64,000 bases of DNA, from contig JACPNS010000021.1 in assembly GCA_016185345.1 (NCBI GenBank), forward strand, positions 62,001-126,000, in the 5' to 3' direction. Of this stretch, positions 18,339 through 28,116 are shown one piece after another (the stretch's first letter is position 1; every line of letters starts with the position of its first letter). Origin of the DNA: Solirubrobacterales bacterium. GTDB taxonomy: Bacteria > Actinomycetota > Thermoleophilia > Solirubrobacterales > JACPNS01. A program made the translations under genes and the position numbers. Under the pieces are notes generated by a model, which saw only the letters and a program-made list of their open reading frames with translations, was not told the origin of the DNA and made no database searches.

Positions 18339-19379
18339 ATGACGGAGGACAATTTCGGGCCAGGTCAGGATGCGGATCGGGATGATCGGGAGGCCCGCAG
18401 CGAGGATGCTGTGACGGAAGCTCAGAACTATGGGGACGGCGATCGATTTGTCGACCCGCAAACAGGCGAATCTTTTCCGACGGCGCTGCCGCCGGAGCGG
18501 CGACCCGTCGAACCGACCGTCCACCTGGACGAGTTCGGCAACCGCATTCCTCCGAATGCGCCCGGCTATGAGCACGCCGGACCCTACGACTTTCACTCGC
18601 AGACGGTTCGCGATCACGGCGCCCAGCGCAGCGCGATCCAGTTCGTCGACGTGCACAAGGCTTTTGGTCGGAACAAGGTCCTCAACGGCCTGAACCTCGA
18701 CATTCCAGAAGACCAGATCTCGATGATCCTCGGACCGTCAGGTACGGGTAAGTCGGTCTGCATCAAGCACATGGTCGGATTGCTCTACCCCGACCAGGGC
18801 GACGTCCTCGTGCACGGCGAATCAGTTCCCGCAATGGCAGACGACCGGCTCTTTGAGGTGCGCAAGAAATTCGGCGTGCTCTTCCAGGACGGCGCGCTCT
18901 TCGGATCGATGAACCTCTTCGACAACGTGGCCTTCCCGCTGCGTCAACACACCGACAAGTCCGAGGCGGACGTGACGGAGATCGTCAGCCGTCGCCTCCA
19001 GGAGGTCGGACTGGGCAACGACGGCGACAAGATGCCGAACGAGCTCTCTGGCGGAATGCGCAAGCGCGCTGGATTTGCCCGCGCGCTGGTGCTCGACCCA
19101 GACATCGTGCTCTTCGACGAGCCGGACTCAGGCCTCGACCCGGTCCGCACGGCGCTGCTGTGTGACCTGATCCAGGAGATCCACAACGAAAACGGCGGCG
19201 CGTACGTGGTCATCACCCACGACATTCTTTCTGCGCGCCGAGTAGCCGAACACATCGCGCTGCTCTGGAAGGGCCGCATCGTCGACGCCGGCCCGGCTCA
19301 GGAGTTGTTCAACTCCGAGAACCCGTTCGTAAAACAGTTCTTGACGGGCGACGCCGCTGGTCCCTTGGGCATGGAGTAG
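18339..19379 (+). CDS. Mce-associated ABC transporter ATPase (MceG/Mkl type) with acidic N-terminal extension
   Basis: 346 residues. The ATPase core begins near residue 95 (IQFVDVHKAFGRNKVLNGL) and shows Walker A GPSGTGKS, signature LSGGMRKRAGFARAL, Walker B IVLFDEPDSGLD and the switch histidine VITHD. The first 95 residues are acidic, rich in Asp/Glu/Pro and without predicted structure, which is longer than usual for MlaF/Mkl. The ATG at 18339 is preceded by AAAGG; a GTG 12 bp upstream is the alternative. In mycobacteria the Mce ATPase is encoded away from mce loci. Here it lies between the permeases and the MCE genes. Confidence 0.92.
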   Translation: MTEDNFGPGQDADRDDREARSEDAVTEAQNYGDGDRFVDPQTGESFPTALPPERRPVEPTVHLDEFGNRIPPNAPGYEHAGPYDFHSQTVRDHGAQRSAIQFVDVHKAFGRNKVLNGLNLDIPEDQISMILGPSGTGKSVCIKHMVGLLYPDQGDVLVHGESVPAMADDRLFEVRKKFGVLFQDGALFGSMNLFDNVAFPLRQHTDKSEADVTEIVSRRLQEVGLGNDGDKMPNELSGGMRKRAGFARALVLDPDIVLFDEPDSGLDPVRTALLCDLIQEIHNENGGAYVVITHDILSARRVAEHIALLWKGRIVDAGPAQELFNSENPFVKQFLTGDAAGPLGME

Positions 19380-19438
19380 ACCGCAGCAAAGTGAACCGAA
19401 AATCTTGTCAGTCATCGCGGGCCAGTGCGGCCTTCACC

Positions 19439-19460
19439 AGCGCCCCCTCGGAGGGGCGCT
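19439..19460 (+). terminator. GC-rich hairpin between the ATPase and the first MCE gene
   Basis: AGCGCCCC-CTCGGA-GGGGCGCT, a perfect 8-bp stem with 6-nt loop, lies 60 bp after the ATPase stop. No T-run follows, so it is more likely to lower readthrough, or to protect the upstream mRNA, than to be a full terminator. Confidence 0.45.
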
Positions 19461-19512
19461 TGGCGCGTCTACGGGCGGTCAGTCCTGGCCGGCCTCAGGC
19501 GGGCGATTGCGC

Positions 19513-20880
19513 GTGGTAACCAAGCAGCAAAGGCAGATCGCTATAGCGGCACTGGTGGCCGCACTGCTGATCGTCATCTGGCTGGTCATGCAGAGCGGTG
19601 GCTACGTCGTGAACGCACGCTTTGAGACCGGCGGGCAGCTCGTCAAGGGTGCAAATGTGACCGTTGGCGGCAAGGCGATCGGCAAGGTCGAATCGATCAC
19701 GCTGACCGAAGACAATCAGGCCAATGTGAAGATGAAGATCAACGACGACTCGCTTGATCCGCTGCACCGCGGAACTACGGCGACGATCCGTCAGTTCTCA
19801 CTGTCTGGTGTTGCAAACCGATTTGTGGCGCTTGCGCCCGGGCCGAACAACGCCGCGAAGATTCCGAACGAAGGCATCATCGCGACCGACGACACCGAGT
19901 CGCCGGTGGACCTTGACCAGCTGCTGAACAGCTTTACGCCGAAGGTCACCCGGGGCCTCCAGGGATTCATCAAGGGCAGCGCGACGCAGTACAAGGATGA
20001 TCCTTCAACTCCGCTGAATGAGACGACCTACGGAAACCAGGCGCTGCGGTACATCGCTCCGTTCTTTGATGCTGGGGCGCGGCTTGCGGCCTCGGTCGCC
20101 AAAGATGACGAAACACTGGCGTCATTCCTGGTTGTTTCGGACCGTGCGACGACCACGCTTGCTGCTCAAAAGGAGCAGATCAAAGCGATGTTCACGAACT
20201 TGACGAGGTTTACGACGGCCGTTTCCGCGGAGTCGGAAGAGCTTGACAAAGCACTGGCTGTTCTGCCGGAGACGCTGCAACAGGGCACTGTCGCCTTCAG
20301 GCAACTGCGACCAACGTTCGACGCCCTGGAGAACCTGTCCGACAAGTCCGATCCGATCGGTAAGAACGGGGGGGACGGACTCGCGGAATTATTCATCAAA
20401 TTGAAGCCGCTGATTGACAACTCGGAGCCGACCCTCGGCTACCTGCGCGAGCTAGTCAATCAGGGCGGCAAAAACAACGACCTCACCGACCTGTTCGCCG
20501 GCCAACCGTCGCTTACAAAGAAGGCCAAGACCGCGTTCCCCAACTCCACGAGCGCGATGCAGACCGGGCAGATCGTCCTGCAGTTCCTGCGTCCGTACAC
20601 CCCGGAGCTGACCAGCTGGTTCTCGCGCTTTGGACAGATTGCCGCCAACTATGACGCGAACGGCCACTACGTGCGTGTCGCCACGCAATCGGGTGCATTC
20701 AAGCTGAATGGAAGTGGTCAGCTGACCCCGAGTGGAAACAATTCGCTCGATCAGTACGGCAAGACGGGCACTTCTCGATGCCCAGGAACTGGCGCGCAGA
20801 ACGCCGGAGATGGCTCCAACCCGTTTACGGCTGGCGGAACTCTCGACTGTGACCCCTCGATTCAGCTGCCTGGCCCCTAG
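19513..20880 (+). CDS. MCE-family protein 1
   Basis: 455 residues from the GTG at 19513. The frame is open back to 19405, but the family start is the basic-hydrophobic anchor QRQIAIAALVAALLIVIWLV. The MCE domain follows: FETGGQLVKGANVTVGGKAIGKVESITL, then TTATIRQFSLSGVANRFVAL. The C-terminal half is largely helical, as expected for the needle or tunnel part of Mce proteins. Six such proteins in one operon are expected to form a heterohexamer that carries hydrophobic substrates (lipids or sterols) across the periplasm-like space. Confidence 0.88.
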   Translation: MVTKQQRQIAIAALVAALLIVIWLVMQSGGYVVNARFETGGQLVKGANVTVGGKAIGKVESITLTEDNQANVKMKINDDSLDPLHRGTTATIRQFSLSGVANRFVALAPGPNNAAKIPNEGIIATDDTESPVDLDQLLNSFTPKVTRGLQGFIKGSATQYKDDPSTPLNETTYGNQALRYIAPFFDAGARLAASVAKDDETLASFLVVSDRATTTLAAQKEQIKAMFTNLTRFTTAVSAESEELDKALAVLPETLQQGTVAFRQLRPTFDALENLSDKSDPIGKNGGDGLAELFIKLKPLIDNSEPTLGYLRELVNQGGKNNDLTDLFAGQPSLTKKAKTAFPNSTSAMQTGQIVLQFLRPYTPELTSWFSRFGQIAANYDANGHYVRVATQSGAFKLNGSGQLTPSGNNSLDQYGKTGTSRCPGTGAQNAGDGSNPFTAGGTLDCDPSIQLPGP

Positions 20881-20883
20881 GCG

Positions 20884-22278
20884 ATGAGCATGCGAAACCA
20901 GACCTCCGAAATCGTCACAGCAGCGTCGCCGCGCCGTATTTCGGTGCGGGGTCGCCGCGTCATCGCTCTGGCAATCGTCGTCGCCGCCGCAGCGGTCGTC
21001 GTTGTCTCTTCAGTGGGCGCGGGTAACGGCGACGGATACCGGATCCGCGCGGTCTTTGTCAACGCATCGGGGATCACCAAGGGCGCTGATGTGCGCGTGG
21101 CCGGTGCAAACGTCGGCTCGATCACCGGAATCTACGTCGGCAGGAACAACCTCGCGTCCGTGATCCTCGATGTCACGGACCCGGCGTTCCAGCCCTTCTA
21201 TAGCGACGCCAAGTGCCGAATCAGACTCCAGTCACTCATCGGCGAAAAGTTCGTCGACTGCGATCCGGGTATTCCGACGAAACCACCACTCCCAGCGGAC
21301 CCATCGGATGCCGAGCGGGTAATCCTCGGGCCGAGCAAAACCAGTTCTCCGGTCGATCCAGATGAGCTACTCGACGCCATGCGTGAACCGCAACGCGAAC
21401 GTTTCCGGGTGATCATCAACGAGCTCGGCATCACATTGACCGGTCGCGGTCAGGACCTTCAGGACATTCTCAATCGCTTTGACCCAACGTTCTTGAACGT
21501 CAACAAGATTCTCAAAATCCTCGCCGAGGAGAACAAGAATCTCGTTCGCCTTGCTGAGGACGGCGATCGGTCGCTGAAGTCACTGGCCGAGAATCGCGAC
21601 CGTATCGTCGGTCTTTTCAAGAACGCGGACAAAGCTTCCAGGGCGACCAACGCCAAACAGCAGCAGCTTGCCGAGACGCTCGCTCGACTACCTGCGTTCC
21701 TTGACGAACTTGAGAAAACCGCTCCAGTACTGGAAAACTTTGCGAATCAAGCTGCGCCTGTCGCGGCGTCGACCCGCGCTGCGTCCGCTGATCTTTCCCA
21801 ATTCGTTACCGGAACGAAAAAGTTCGTCGATTCCGCCAACCCGGCCCTGAAGCGATTCGGCGTGACAGCAGATGTCTTCCGCGCGCAGATCCCGGCCTTG
21901 CAACCGGTGGCAGAGACGTTGAACACGATTGGTGACAACCGGTCGTCGGTCACGAACTTGAAAAAGCTGCTCAAGAGCTTCGGCGACGATCAGAATGGCT
22001 ACGCGAACCTGGCGTCAATGGCGATTGGGCTCGCGGGAGCAGGCAACGGAAAAAACTCTTTCGGGCACTTCCTGCGTTCGGCCGCGGTGCTTCAGGGGAG
22101 TTGCCTGAACTACGTCCAAACGAGCAACTCGGGATGCATGGCGAATTTCTCCGAGGACCGCTCGGCAACCAACAGCGAACCCTCCGAGAAGCTGACAGCG
22201 CCGCCGACGAAGTCGAGCGCCTCAAGCCTTGCTTCCGATACGGCGGCACTCGACTATTTGCTCGGGGGTGACAACTAG
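20884..22278 (+). CDS. MCE-family protein 2
   Basis: 464 residues. Anchor segment VIALAIVVAAAAVVVVSSVG, then the MCE domain VFVNASGITKGADVRVAGAN with VGSITGIYV and CRIRLQSLIGEKFVDCDPG. A long helical region follows (LTGRGQDLQDILNRFDP to LARLPAFLDELEKTAPV), typical of mycobacterial Mce proteins. It starts 3 bp after the previous stop; an alternative ATG lies two codons on. Its TAG stop shares its G with the GTG of the next gene. Confidence 0.88.
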   Translation: MSMRNQTSEIVTAASPRRISVRGRRVIALAIVVAAAAVVVVSSVGAGNGDGYRIRAVFVNASGITKGADVRVAGANVGSITGIYVGRNNLASVILDVTDPAFQPFYSDAKCRIRLQSLIGEKFVDCDPGIPTKPPLPADPSDAERVILGPSKTSSPVDPDELLDAMREPQRERFRVIINELGITLTGRGQDLQDILNRFDPTFLNVNKILKILAEENKNLVRLAEDGDRSLKSLAENRDRIVGLFKNADKASRATNAKQQQLAETLARLPAFLDELEKTAPVLENFANQAAPVAASTRAASADLSQFVTGTKKFVDSANPALKRFGVTADVFRAQIPALQPVAETLNTIGDNRSSVTNLKKLLKSFGDDQNGYANLASMAIGLAGAGNGKNSFGHFLRSAAVLQGSCLNYVQTSNSGCMANFSEDRSATNSEPSEKLTAPPTKSSASSLASDTAALDYLLGGDN

Positions 22279-23753
22279 TGCGCCGCCAGGGAGTCGCTGA
22301 CAACCCAGTTCTCGTTGGTGCAGGAGCGATCCTCGTGATGCTCGTGATGATCCTGCTCAGCTACAACGCCACGACCGGCCTTCCGTTCGTCCCGACGTAC
22401 AACATCACCGCTGAAATCCCCAACGGGGCGGCCTTGGTTAAGGGCAATGAAGTCCGGATCGGAGGCGCGCGCGTCGGCATCGTCCGATCAATTACCCCGA
22501 TTGAAGAGAACGGTAAGTACCGAGCCCAGATCGCCCTGAAGCTGGACAAGAATATCGGTCCGATTCCCGTCAATTCTGAAGTCGAGGTCCGCCCAAAGTC
22601 TACGATCGGGCTCAAGTATGTTGAATTGACGCTGGGCGACTCCTCGCAAACGATCGCCAACGGCGGAGGACTGCCACTTGCACAATCGACCGTGGCGACT
22701 GAATTCGAGGACCTGCTCAATACTTTCGACAAGCGGGTCCGCGAGGGTAACAAGCGGTCGCTTCAGGAGTTTGGCAACGCGTTTGCCGGCCGCGGAGCGG
22801 ACCTGAACACTGCGTTCGGCGAGCTTGGCCCGCTTTTTCAGAACCTTGAACCAGTCGCCCGGACAATTTCCGACCCGGCTGCCCGCTTGGGCGACTTCAT
22901 AGCCGCGCTTGCACAGGCGGCACGGGACACCGCTGTCACCGGGGACCAAGCAGGTGAGGTGTTTGCGAACGCAGACGTCACTTTTGCCGCATTCGCGGCC
23001 GCATCCGACGGCATCCAGCAGAGCCTTCAGGAATCACCATCGACTCTCGCTGTGCTCACGGAGACTTTTCCTGCCGAGCGCCAGTACTTCCGCCAGCTCA
23101 CTGGCCTGGTCGAGAAGTTCCAACCCGGGGCCCCGTACCTTCCTGCAGTATCGGCCAACCTCGCGGATATCACGCGAAATGGACCTGTGGCGTTTGACAA
23201 GCTCTACAAAACCACGCCGGCATTCAACACGACGTTCACGAAGCTCGGCGCATTTGCAGGAGACCAGCAGGTACGTCTCGGGCTCAACGGCTTGAAGAAC
23301 TTCGTTGTGACGATCAATGCACCGCTGAAGTACATCACTCCGGCGCAGACCACGTGCAACTATTTCGGCCTGTTTGCGCGCAATATCGCGTCGACGGTCT
23401 CATCGCGTGACAACGGAGTTGGCTGGCTGCGATTTGGAATCATTGCTGGCTGGCCTGGTCCTTCGCCGCGAACAAACAGTGAGGTTGGGCCTGCCAGCGG
23501 AATCGCCAACTTCGCTCAACCGAGCCTGGCCAACCAGGACGCGACGGACTTCCTCCAGTCGAATCCATACCCGACCACGGGCCAGAACAACGTCTGTGGT
23601 GCCGGAAACGAAGTCACCAAGGGTAAGAACGTCAACACTGGTGTAGGCACTCTGCCCAAGAGCCCCACGCTCCAGCAGCCAGGCAAAATCAAGAGCGGAA
23701 AGACGACCGAGGACACACAAGCGATCGGCTCTGACCAGGTGCGAACGAAATGA
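22278..23753 (+). CDS. MCE-family protein 3
   Basis: 491 residues, GTG start overlapping the previous TAG (TAGTG). Hydrophobic anchor LVGAGAILVMLVMILLSYNA, MCE domain EIPNGAALVKGNEVRIGGAR, VEVRPKSTIGLKYVELTLG, then a helical domain and a Pro/Asn-rich C-terminal tail (NPYPTTGQNNVCGAGNEV). It lies in the centre of the set of six and overlaps the next gene by 4 bp. Confidence 0.88.
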   Translation: MRRQGVADNPVLVGAGAILVMLVMILLSYNATTGLPFVPTYNITAEIPNGAALVKGNEVRIGGARVGIVRSITPIEENGKYRAQIALKLDKNIGPIPVNSEVEVRPKSTIGLKYVELTLGDSSQTIANGGGLPLAQSTVATEFEDLLNTFDKRVREGNKRSLQEFGNAFAGRGADLNTAFGELGPLFQNLEPVARTISDPAARLGDFIAALAQAARDTAVTGDQAGEVFANADVTFAAFAAASDGIQQSLQESPSTLAVLTETFPAERQYFRQLTGLVEKFQPGAPYLPAVSANLADITRNGPVAFDKLYKTTPAFNTTFTKLGAFAGDQQVRLGLNGLKNFVVTINAPLKYITPAQTTCNYFGLFARNIASTVSSRDNGVGWLRFGIIAGWPGPSPRTNSEVGPASGIANFAQPSLANQDATDFLQSNPYPTTGQNNVCGAGNEVTKGKNVNTGVGTLPKSPTLQQPGKIKSGKTTEDTQAIGSDQVRTK

Positions 23754-25174
23754 CCTTGCACCACGGAGCAAACCAAGGAATGTCGCTGCGTAAGGCCGGC
23801 CTCGTGGGGATCGTCACCATTTCGGTACTCGTGTACTTCGCGTTCTCGAAAAACATCCCGTTCACCAATGGCTACCAGGTAACTGCCTACTTCACGAATG
23901 CGGCGAACATTCAGCCCAAGGCGCAAGTGCGCATCGCTGGCGTGAAGGTCGGCACGGTTGCGAAGGTCGAGCGCGGAGACGGTTCGACAACGAAGGTCGT
24001 CATGAGTCTGGACGAAAAGGCCCTGCCGATAAGACGGGACGCCGCCGCCCGAATCCGGTTCCGCATCTTCCTTGAGGGAAACCCGTTCGTCGACCTCTCC
24101 CCAGGTACTCCAGGTTCGCCAGAGATCAAATCCGGCGGTTCGATTCCGGTTGCCCAGACCGCTGGACCTGTGCAGTTGGACCAGGTGCTGAGCGCGGTGA
24201 ACAGCGACGCTCGCAAAGGTCTTGAGAACGTTTTCACCGAAATCGGCACGGCGCTCAACACCAAGGGCACCGCAGAAGAAAACAAGACGCAGGACAACGA
24301 AGTCAAGGATTTGACAGGGGCGCAGGCCCTGAACAGGGCATTCCGCTATGGCCCTGAAGGATTCAAGGGCGGTGCCCGAATCCTCGACGCACTGATCGGC
24401 TACAACGACAATGATCAGCTGACGATTCTCCGCGGATTCCGGGACTTCAACACCGCGATCAATGATCGCGAGACGCAGATTGTGCCCCTGATCGCAGACT
24501 TCGCAACCACGATGGGCGCTTTTGCCGACGATGAGCAGGCACTGCGCCAGGCGACTGCGCAGTTTTCGCGGCTCGCCTACAGCTCACTCCCGACTCTGGT
24601 TCAGCTCAACCGGCTGCTGCCCCAGCTCACGCGCTGGTCGAACACGATCGCACCGAATCTCGACGAGATCCCGGCCACGGTTCGAGCCGCCTACCCGTGG
24701 ATCGAGCAGACCAACCTCTTGTTCGGCAGAGACGAGCTGGGTGGCACGGCTCCACTGGCTCAATCGACTGTCGAGAACTTCGCCAAGACCCAAGCCGCGT
24801 CGCAAAGTCTGCTGCCGCAGCTGGACAACATCTCGAAATGCTGGAACAAGAACTGGTTCCCAACCCTCAACTCGGTTGTGCCCGATGGATCGAACACCTC
24901 CGGCAAGGAGAATTACAAGGAATTCTGGTACTCGCTGGTCGGCTTCAACAGTTCGGCACAGAACTTCAATGCCAACGGCCCATACTTGAGACTTGGAGCC
25001 GGGTCGGACTCGGAGGTGAAGACGCCCTCAAAAACTTTGACCGGCAATGCAGCGCTCCCGGAAACCGGCGTGAATCCGTTGCTGCCAGCCAAGAATCCGG
25101 TGGTCCAGACTTCGACACCGTGTTTCAAGAACACGAGACCAAACCTTGCGCCGACAAAGGGGAGCACCCCGTAG
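23750..25174 (+). CDS. MCE-family protein 4
   Basis: 474 residues. Anchor LRKAGLVGIVTISVLVYFAF; MCE domain YFTNAANIQPKAQVRIAGVK with VGTVAKVERG and AARIRFRIFLEGNPFVDLSPG. The helical region ends in a long polar tail with several prolines. ATG overlaps the previous stop (ATGA), and its TAG overlaps the next GTG. Confidence 0.88.
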   Translation: MTLHHGANQGMSLRKAGLVGIVTISVLVYFAFSKNIPFTNGYQVTAYFTNAANIQPKAQVRIAGVKVGTVAKVERGDGSTTKVVMSLDEKALPIRRDAAARIRFRIFLEGNPFVDLSPGTPGSPEIKSGGSIPVAQTAGPVQLDQVLSAVNSDARKGLENVFTEIGTALNTKGTAEENKTQDNEVKDLTGAQALNRAFRYGPEGFKGGARILDALIGYNDNDQLTILRGFRDFNTAINDRETQIVPLIADFATTMGAFADDEQALRQATAQFSRLAYSSLPTLVQLNRLLPQLTRWSNTIAPNLDEIPATVRAAYPWIEQTNLLFGRDELGGTAPLAQSTVENFAKTQAASQSLLPQLDNISKCWNKNWFPTLNSVVPDGSNTSGKENYKEFWYSLVGFNSSAQNFNANGPYLRLGAGSDSEVKTPSKTLTGNAALPETGVNPLLPAKNPVVQTSTPCFKNTRPNLAPTKGSTP

Positions 25175-26493
25175 TGCATGGTCTACGCAAATCCCTTAAG
25201 CGTTACGGCGTGCACCTTGCTGCGATCGTAATTCTCGTCATTGCGTCGCTCGGAATTGCGGGGTACATACTGTCGAACCAACGCCTGTACCTACCGGCCT
25301 GGGTGCCGGTGGTCGGCACCGATTTCTACGTTGTGAACGCCCAGTTCACTAGTGCTCAGGCCGTCACACCCGGACAGGGTCAGACGGTCAACATAGCCGG
25401 GGTGCCCGTTGGCGAGATCGGAAACGTCACGCTGAAGAACGGTTCCGCAAACGTCGAGCTCAAGATACGACGCGCGCACTCGCCGATCTACAAAAACGCG
25501 ACGATGCTCCTGCGCCCGAAGACGCCGCTCTCTGACATGTACATCGACATGAAGCCCGGAAGCCCGAGCGCAGGCAAGATCGAGGAGGGCGGGACCGTTC
25601 CCCAGGCGAACACCAAGCCAACCGTGAACTTTGATGAGTTCCTCTCGGTTCTCGACGCAGACACTCGGGACTACCTCCAAAATCTCCTGGCCGCCGCGGG
25701 GCAGGGTCTTGACGGTCAAGCGAGCAACCTCCGACAGGGATTGAAGCGTTTCCCGACCACCGGCAAGTACGGGACTCGGATTGTCAAGCAACTTCAGACC
25801 CGCCGCAAGAACATCAAACGGGCGATTACAAATCTTGCCCTCCTGGCCAAGGCGCTGGGTGACAACTCAGACATCTTTGCCTCGTTGATCGACTCATCGA
25901 GCGTGACTTTCCGAACTTGGGCGAGCCAGCAAGAATCAATCCGACAGATCATTCAAAAGGCCCCCGCCGCGTTCGGTGGGACTGCAGACGCTGTGGAAGC
26001 GGCGCAGCCAGTCGTCGAAGACACAGCGGTGGCGTTCAGAAATCTTCAGCCGCTCGCAAAGGATTTGGGCATCTCGCTCAAGAGTCTGCGTCCCTTTTTC
26101 CGCGATCAGACGAAGGTCACTCGCGAGCAGTTCCGACCGCTGGCGCGTGAGTCCAAACCGCTGCTGGAACGGCTCAACCCAGCGGCTTCGAATCTCGCCA
26201 AGTTGACACCGGATGCGACAGCGGCGACCAAGTCCTTCAACAATCTTCTGAATATTGTGGGATACAACCCCAAGGGATCTGAAGAGGGTTACCTCTACTG
26301 GCTCTCTTGGTTCAACCACATCTCGAGCTCGAGTTACAACCGACAGGATGCCAATGGCATTCTCGGTGCGGGGGCGATCGTCGGAAGTGACTGTGACTTC
26401 GCCGCGACGAATGCTCCGCTCAGAGGTGGAAATGCGATGCTTCGACTCGTGGTTGGTCTTGCCGATCTTCCGGTCGGAAAGGTGTGCCGGTAG
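25174..26493 (+). CDS. MCE-family protein 5
   Basis: 439 residues from the GTG at 25174, chosen because it overlaps the previous TAG like its neighbours and gives the family anchor (HLAAIVILVIASLGIAGYIL). The frame is open much further upstream, but that lies inside the previous gene. MCE domain: AQFTSAQAVTPGQGQTVNIA, VPVGEIGNVTLKNG and MLLRPKTPLSDMYIDMKPG. I see no lipobox, although in mycobacterial sets one member is a lipoprotein. Confidence 0.87.
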   Translation: MHGLRKSLKRYGVHLAAIVILVIASLGIAGYILSNQRLYLPAWVPVVGTDFYVVNAQFTSAQAVTPGQGQTVNIAGVPVGEIGNVTLKNGSANVELKIRRAHSPIYKNATMLLRPKTPLSDMYIDMKPGSPSAGKIEEGGTVPQANTKPTVNFDEFLSVLDADTRDYLQNLLAAAGQGLDGQASNLRQGLKRFPTTGKYGTRIVKQLQTRRKNIKRAITNLALLAKALGDNSDIFASLIDSSSVTFRTWASQQESIRQIIQKAPAAFGGTADAVEAAQPVVEDTAVAFRNLQPLAKDLGISLKSLRPFFRDQTKVTREQFRPLARESKPLLERLNPAASNLAKLTPDATAATKSFNNLLNIVGYNPKGSEEGYLYWLSWFNHISSSSYNRQDANGILGAGAIVGSDCDFAATNAPLRGGNAMLRLVVGLADLPVGKVCR

Positions 26494-28079
26494 TGATCAA
26501 GCGCGCACCAAGTCCGGCTCAACTGATCTCGATGATCGCGTTCGCTTTCTCATGCTTTGCGCTGATTCTTTTCCTCTGGGTTTCGTTTGGGGGGCCGGTG
26601 CCGCTGAAGCCCCAGGGCTATCGGGTGAACGTCACCTTCAGCGAGGCTGTTCAGCTCGCGACCGAGGCCGACGTGCGGATTTCGGGCGTTCCGGTCGGAA
26701 AAGTAAAGAAGGTCAAGCCAGAGCAGGGTCGTACTGAGGCGACGCTTGAGATCCAGCCACGCTACGCCCCGCTTCCCAACGACGTGAAAGCGATCCTTCG
26801 AAGCAAGACTCTTCTGGGCGAGACTTTTGTCGAACTGTCGCCCGGCACCGATGGCACGTCGACGATTCCCGAGGGCGGTTCGATTTCGGCCGCCCAGGTG
26901 TCGAATCAGGTTCAACTGGACGAGGTGATTCGAACATTTGATCCGGTCACTCGTCGCGCTTTCGGCAACTGGCTCATCGGGCAGTCCGACGCAGTCAAGG
27001 GCAGCGGCGATCAGTTGAATCAGGCGTTTGGTGTGCTTCCGATGTTCTTCACGGACACCAACAGTCTGATGAGCACTTTGCGCCGTCAGGACAAGGCTTT
27101 GTCGCGATTGTTCGCGAACACCGCGGACATTTTCGAGGCAATCGACAGTCGCCCGGGACAGCTGACCCAGCTGATTCTGACATCCAATCGGCTCCTGCGC
27201 GTAACGGCAAGCCGGAGTCAACAACTTACCGACACGTTCAACAGATTCCCGGAGTTTCTCCGCCAAATTCGCGAGACGACCAAGCAGTTCCAGGACTTCT
27301 CCGACGGCACTCAAGAGCTGATCGCCAATTCCGGTGAATTTGCCGACGCCTCGTCGCCGATCATGAAGAAGTCGGTCAGAGTTACAAACGACGCCCGTCT
27401 ACTCGTCAACAGCCTCGAGCCGATGCTGGACAAGGCCGATTCGGGACTGCCGGCGACCAATCAGTTCCTGGACCTCGCCAGACCAACGATCGCTCAGCTC
27501 GACCCATTCTTGGCCAACCTGAATCCGGTGCTTCAGTTCGTCGGCGAGTATAAGCGCGAGTTGACTGCGTTTGCGGCGAACGATGCCGCCGCCTCGCAAG
27601 CACAGTTCACCGCTGCGACTCCGAACGTCGGAAGCTCAAACTGGGGTCACTATCTCCGCACTTTCATCACACTTTCCCCGGACAATCTGGCGTACTACCC
27701 GAAGAAGACGACGAAAACGCGATCAAATGCGTATCCGGTCCCAGGTTGGTACGACCGACTGGCACAGGGGCTCCAGGTCTTTGACTCGGGCGCGTGCGGC
27801 ACAATTCCGGTCCCTGCGCTCGACCCGGACATAACGCTTTATCCCGACAAATGGGCGCGACTGCTCACGGATATCAATCAAATCGCCTATGCCGGCGACT
27901 ACACAGCTAACCCGACTGCGCCGGTAGGTGCGTCTTCGGCGACGGCGAACCTCGCCCAAAGCCCGAGCAACGCCGCGCAGCTCCCCGCTCCGAACTGCGA
28001 CCAGCAAACCGCCATGTCGTTCCAGGGCCAATCGCTCCAGTTCCCGCAGGTAAACGAATCCTCGAACGCGAATCCCTAG
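26493..28079 (+). CDS. MCE-family protein 6
   Basis: 528 residues from the GTG at 26493 (TAGTG overlap with the previous stop); a GTG three codons earlier is possible. Anchor ISMIAFAFSCFALILFLWVS, MCE domain TFSEAVQLATEADVRISGVP, VGKVKKVKPEQG and AILRSKTLLGETFVELSPGT. A long coiled/helical domain and a Gln/Asn/Ser-rich tail follow. It is the last of the six; the RND protein begins 37 bp later. Confidence 0.88.
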   Translation: MIKRAPSPAQLISMIAFAFSCFALILFLWVSFGGPVPLKPQGYRVNVTFSEAVQLATEADVRISGVPVGKVKKVKPEQGRTEATLEIQPRYAPLPNDVKAILRSKTLLGETFVELSPGTDGTSTIPEGGSISAAQVSNQVQLDEVIRTFDPVTRRAFGNWLIGQSDAVKGSGDQLNQAFGVLPMFFTDTNSLMSTLRRQDKALSRLFANTADIFEAIDSRPGQLTQLILTSNRLLRVTASRSQQLTDTFNRFPEFLRQIRETTKQFQDFSDGTQELIANSGEFADASSPIMKKSVRVTNDARLLVNSLEPMLDKADSGLPATNQFLDLARPTIAQLDPFLANLNPVLQFVGEYKRELTAFAANDAAASQAQFTAATPNVGSSNWGHYLRTFITLSPDNLAYYPKKTTKTRSNAYPVPGWYDRLAQGLQVFDSGACGTIPVPALDPDITLYPDKWARLLTDINQIAYAGDYTANPTAPVGASSATANLAQSPSNAAQLPAPNCDQQTAMSFQGQSLQFPQVNESSNANP

Positions 28080-28116
28080 GCCGCTGGCCTGAAATACCGG
28101 CACCTCCGCACACGCC

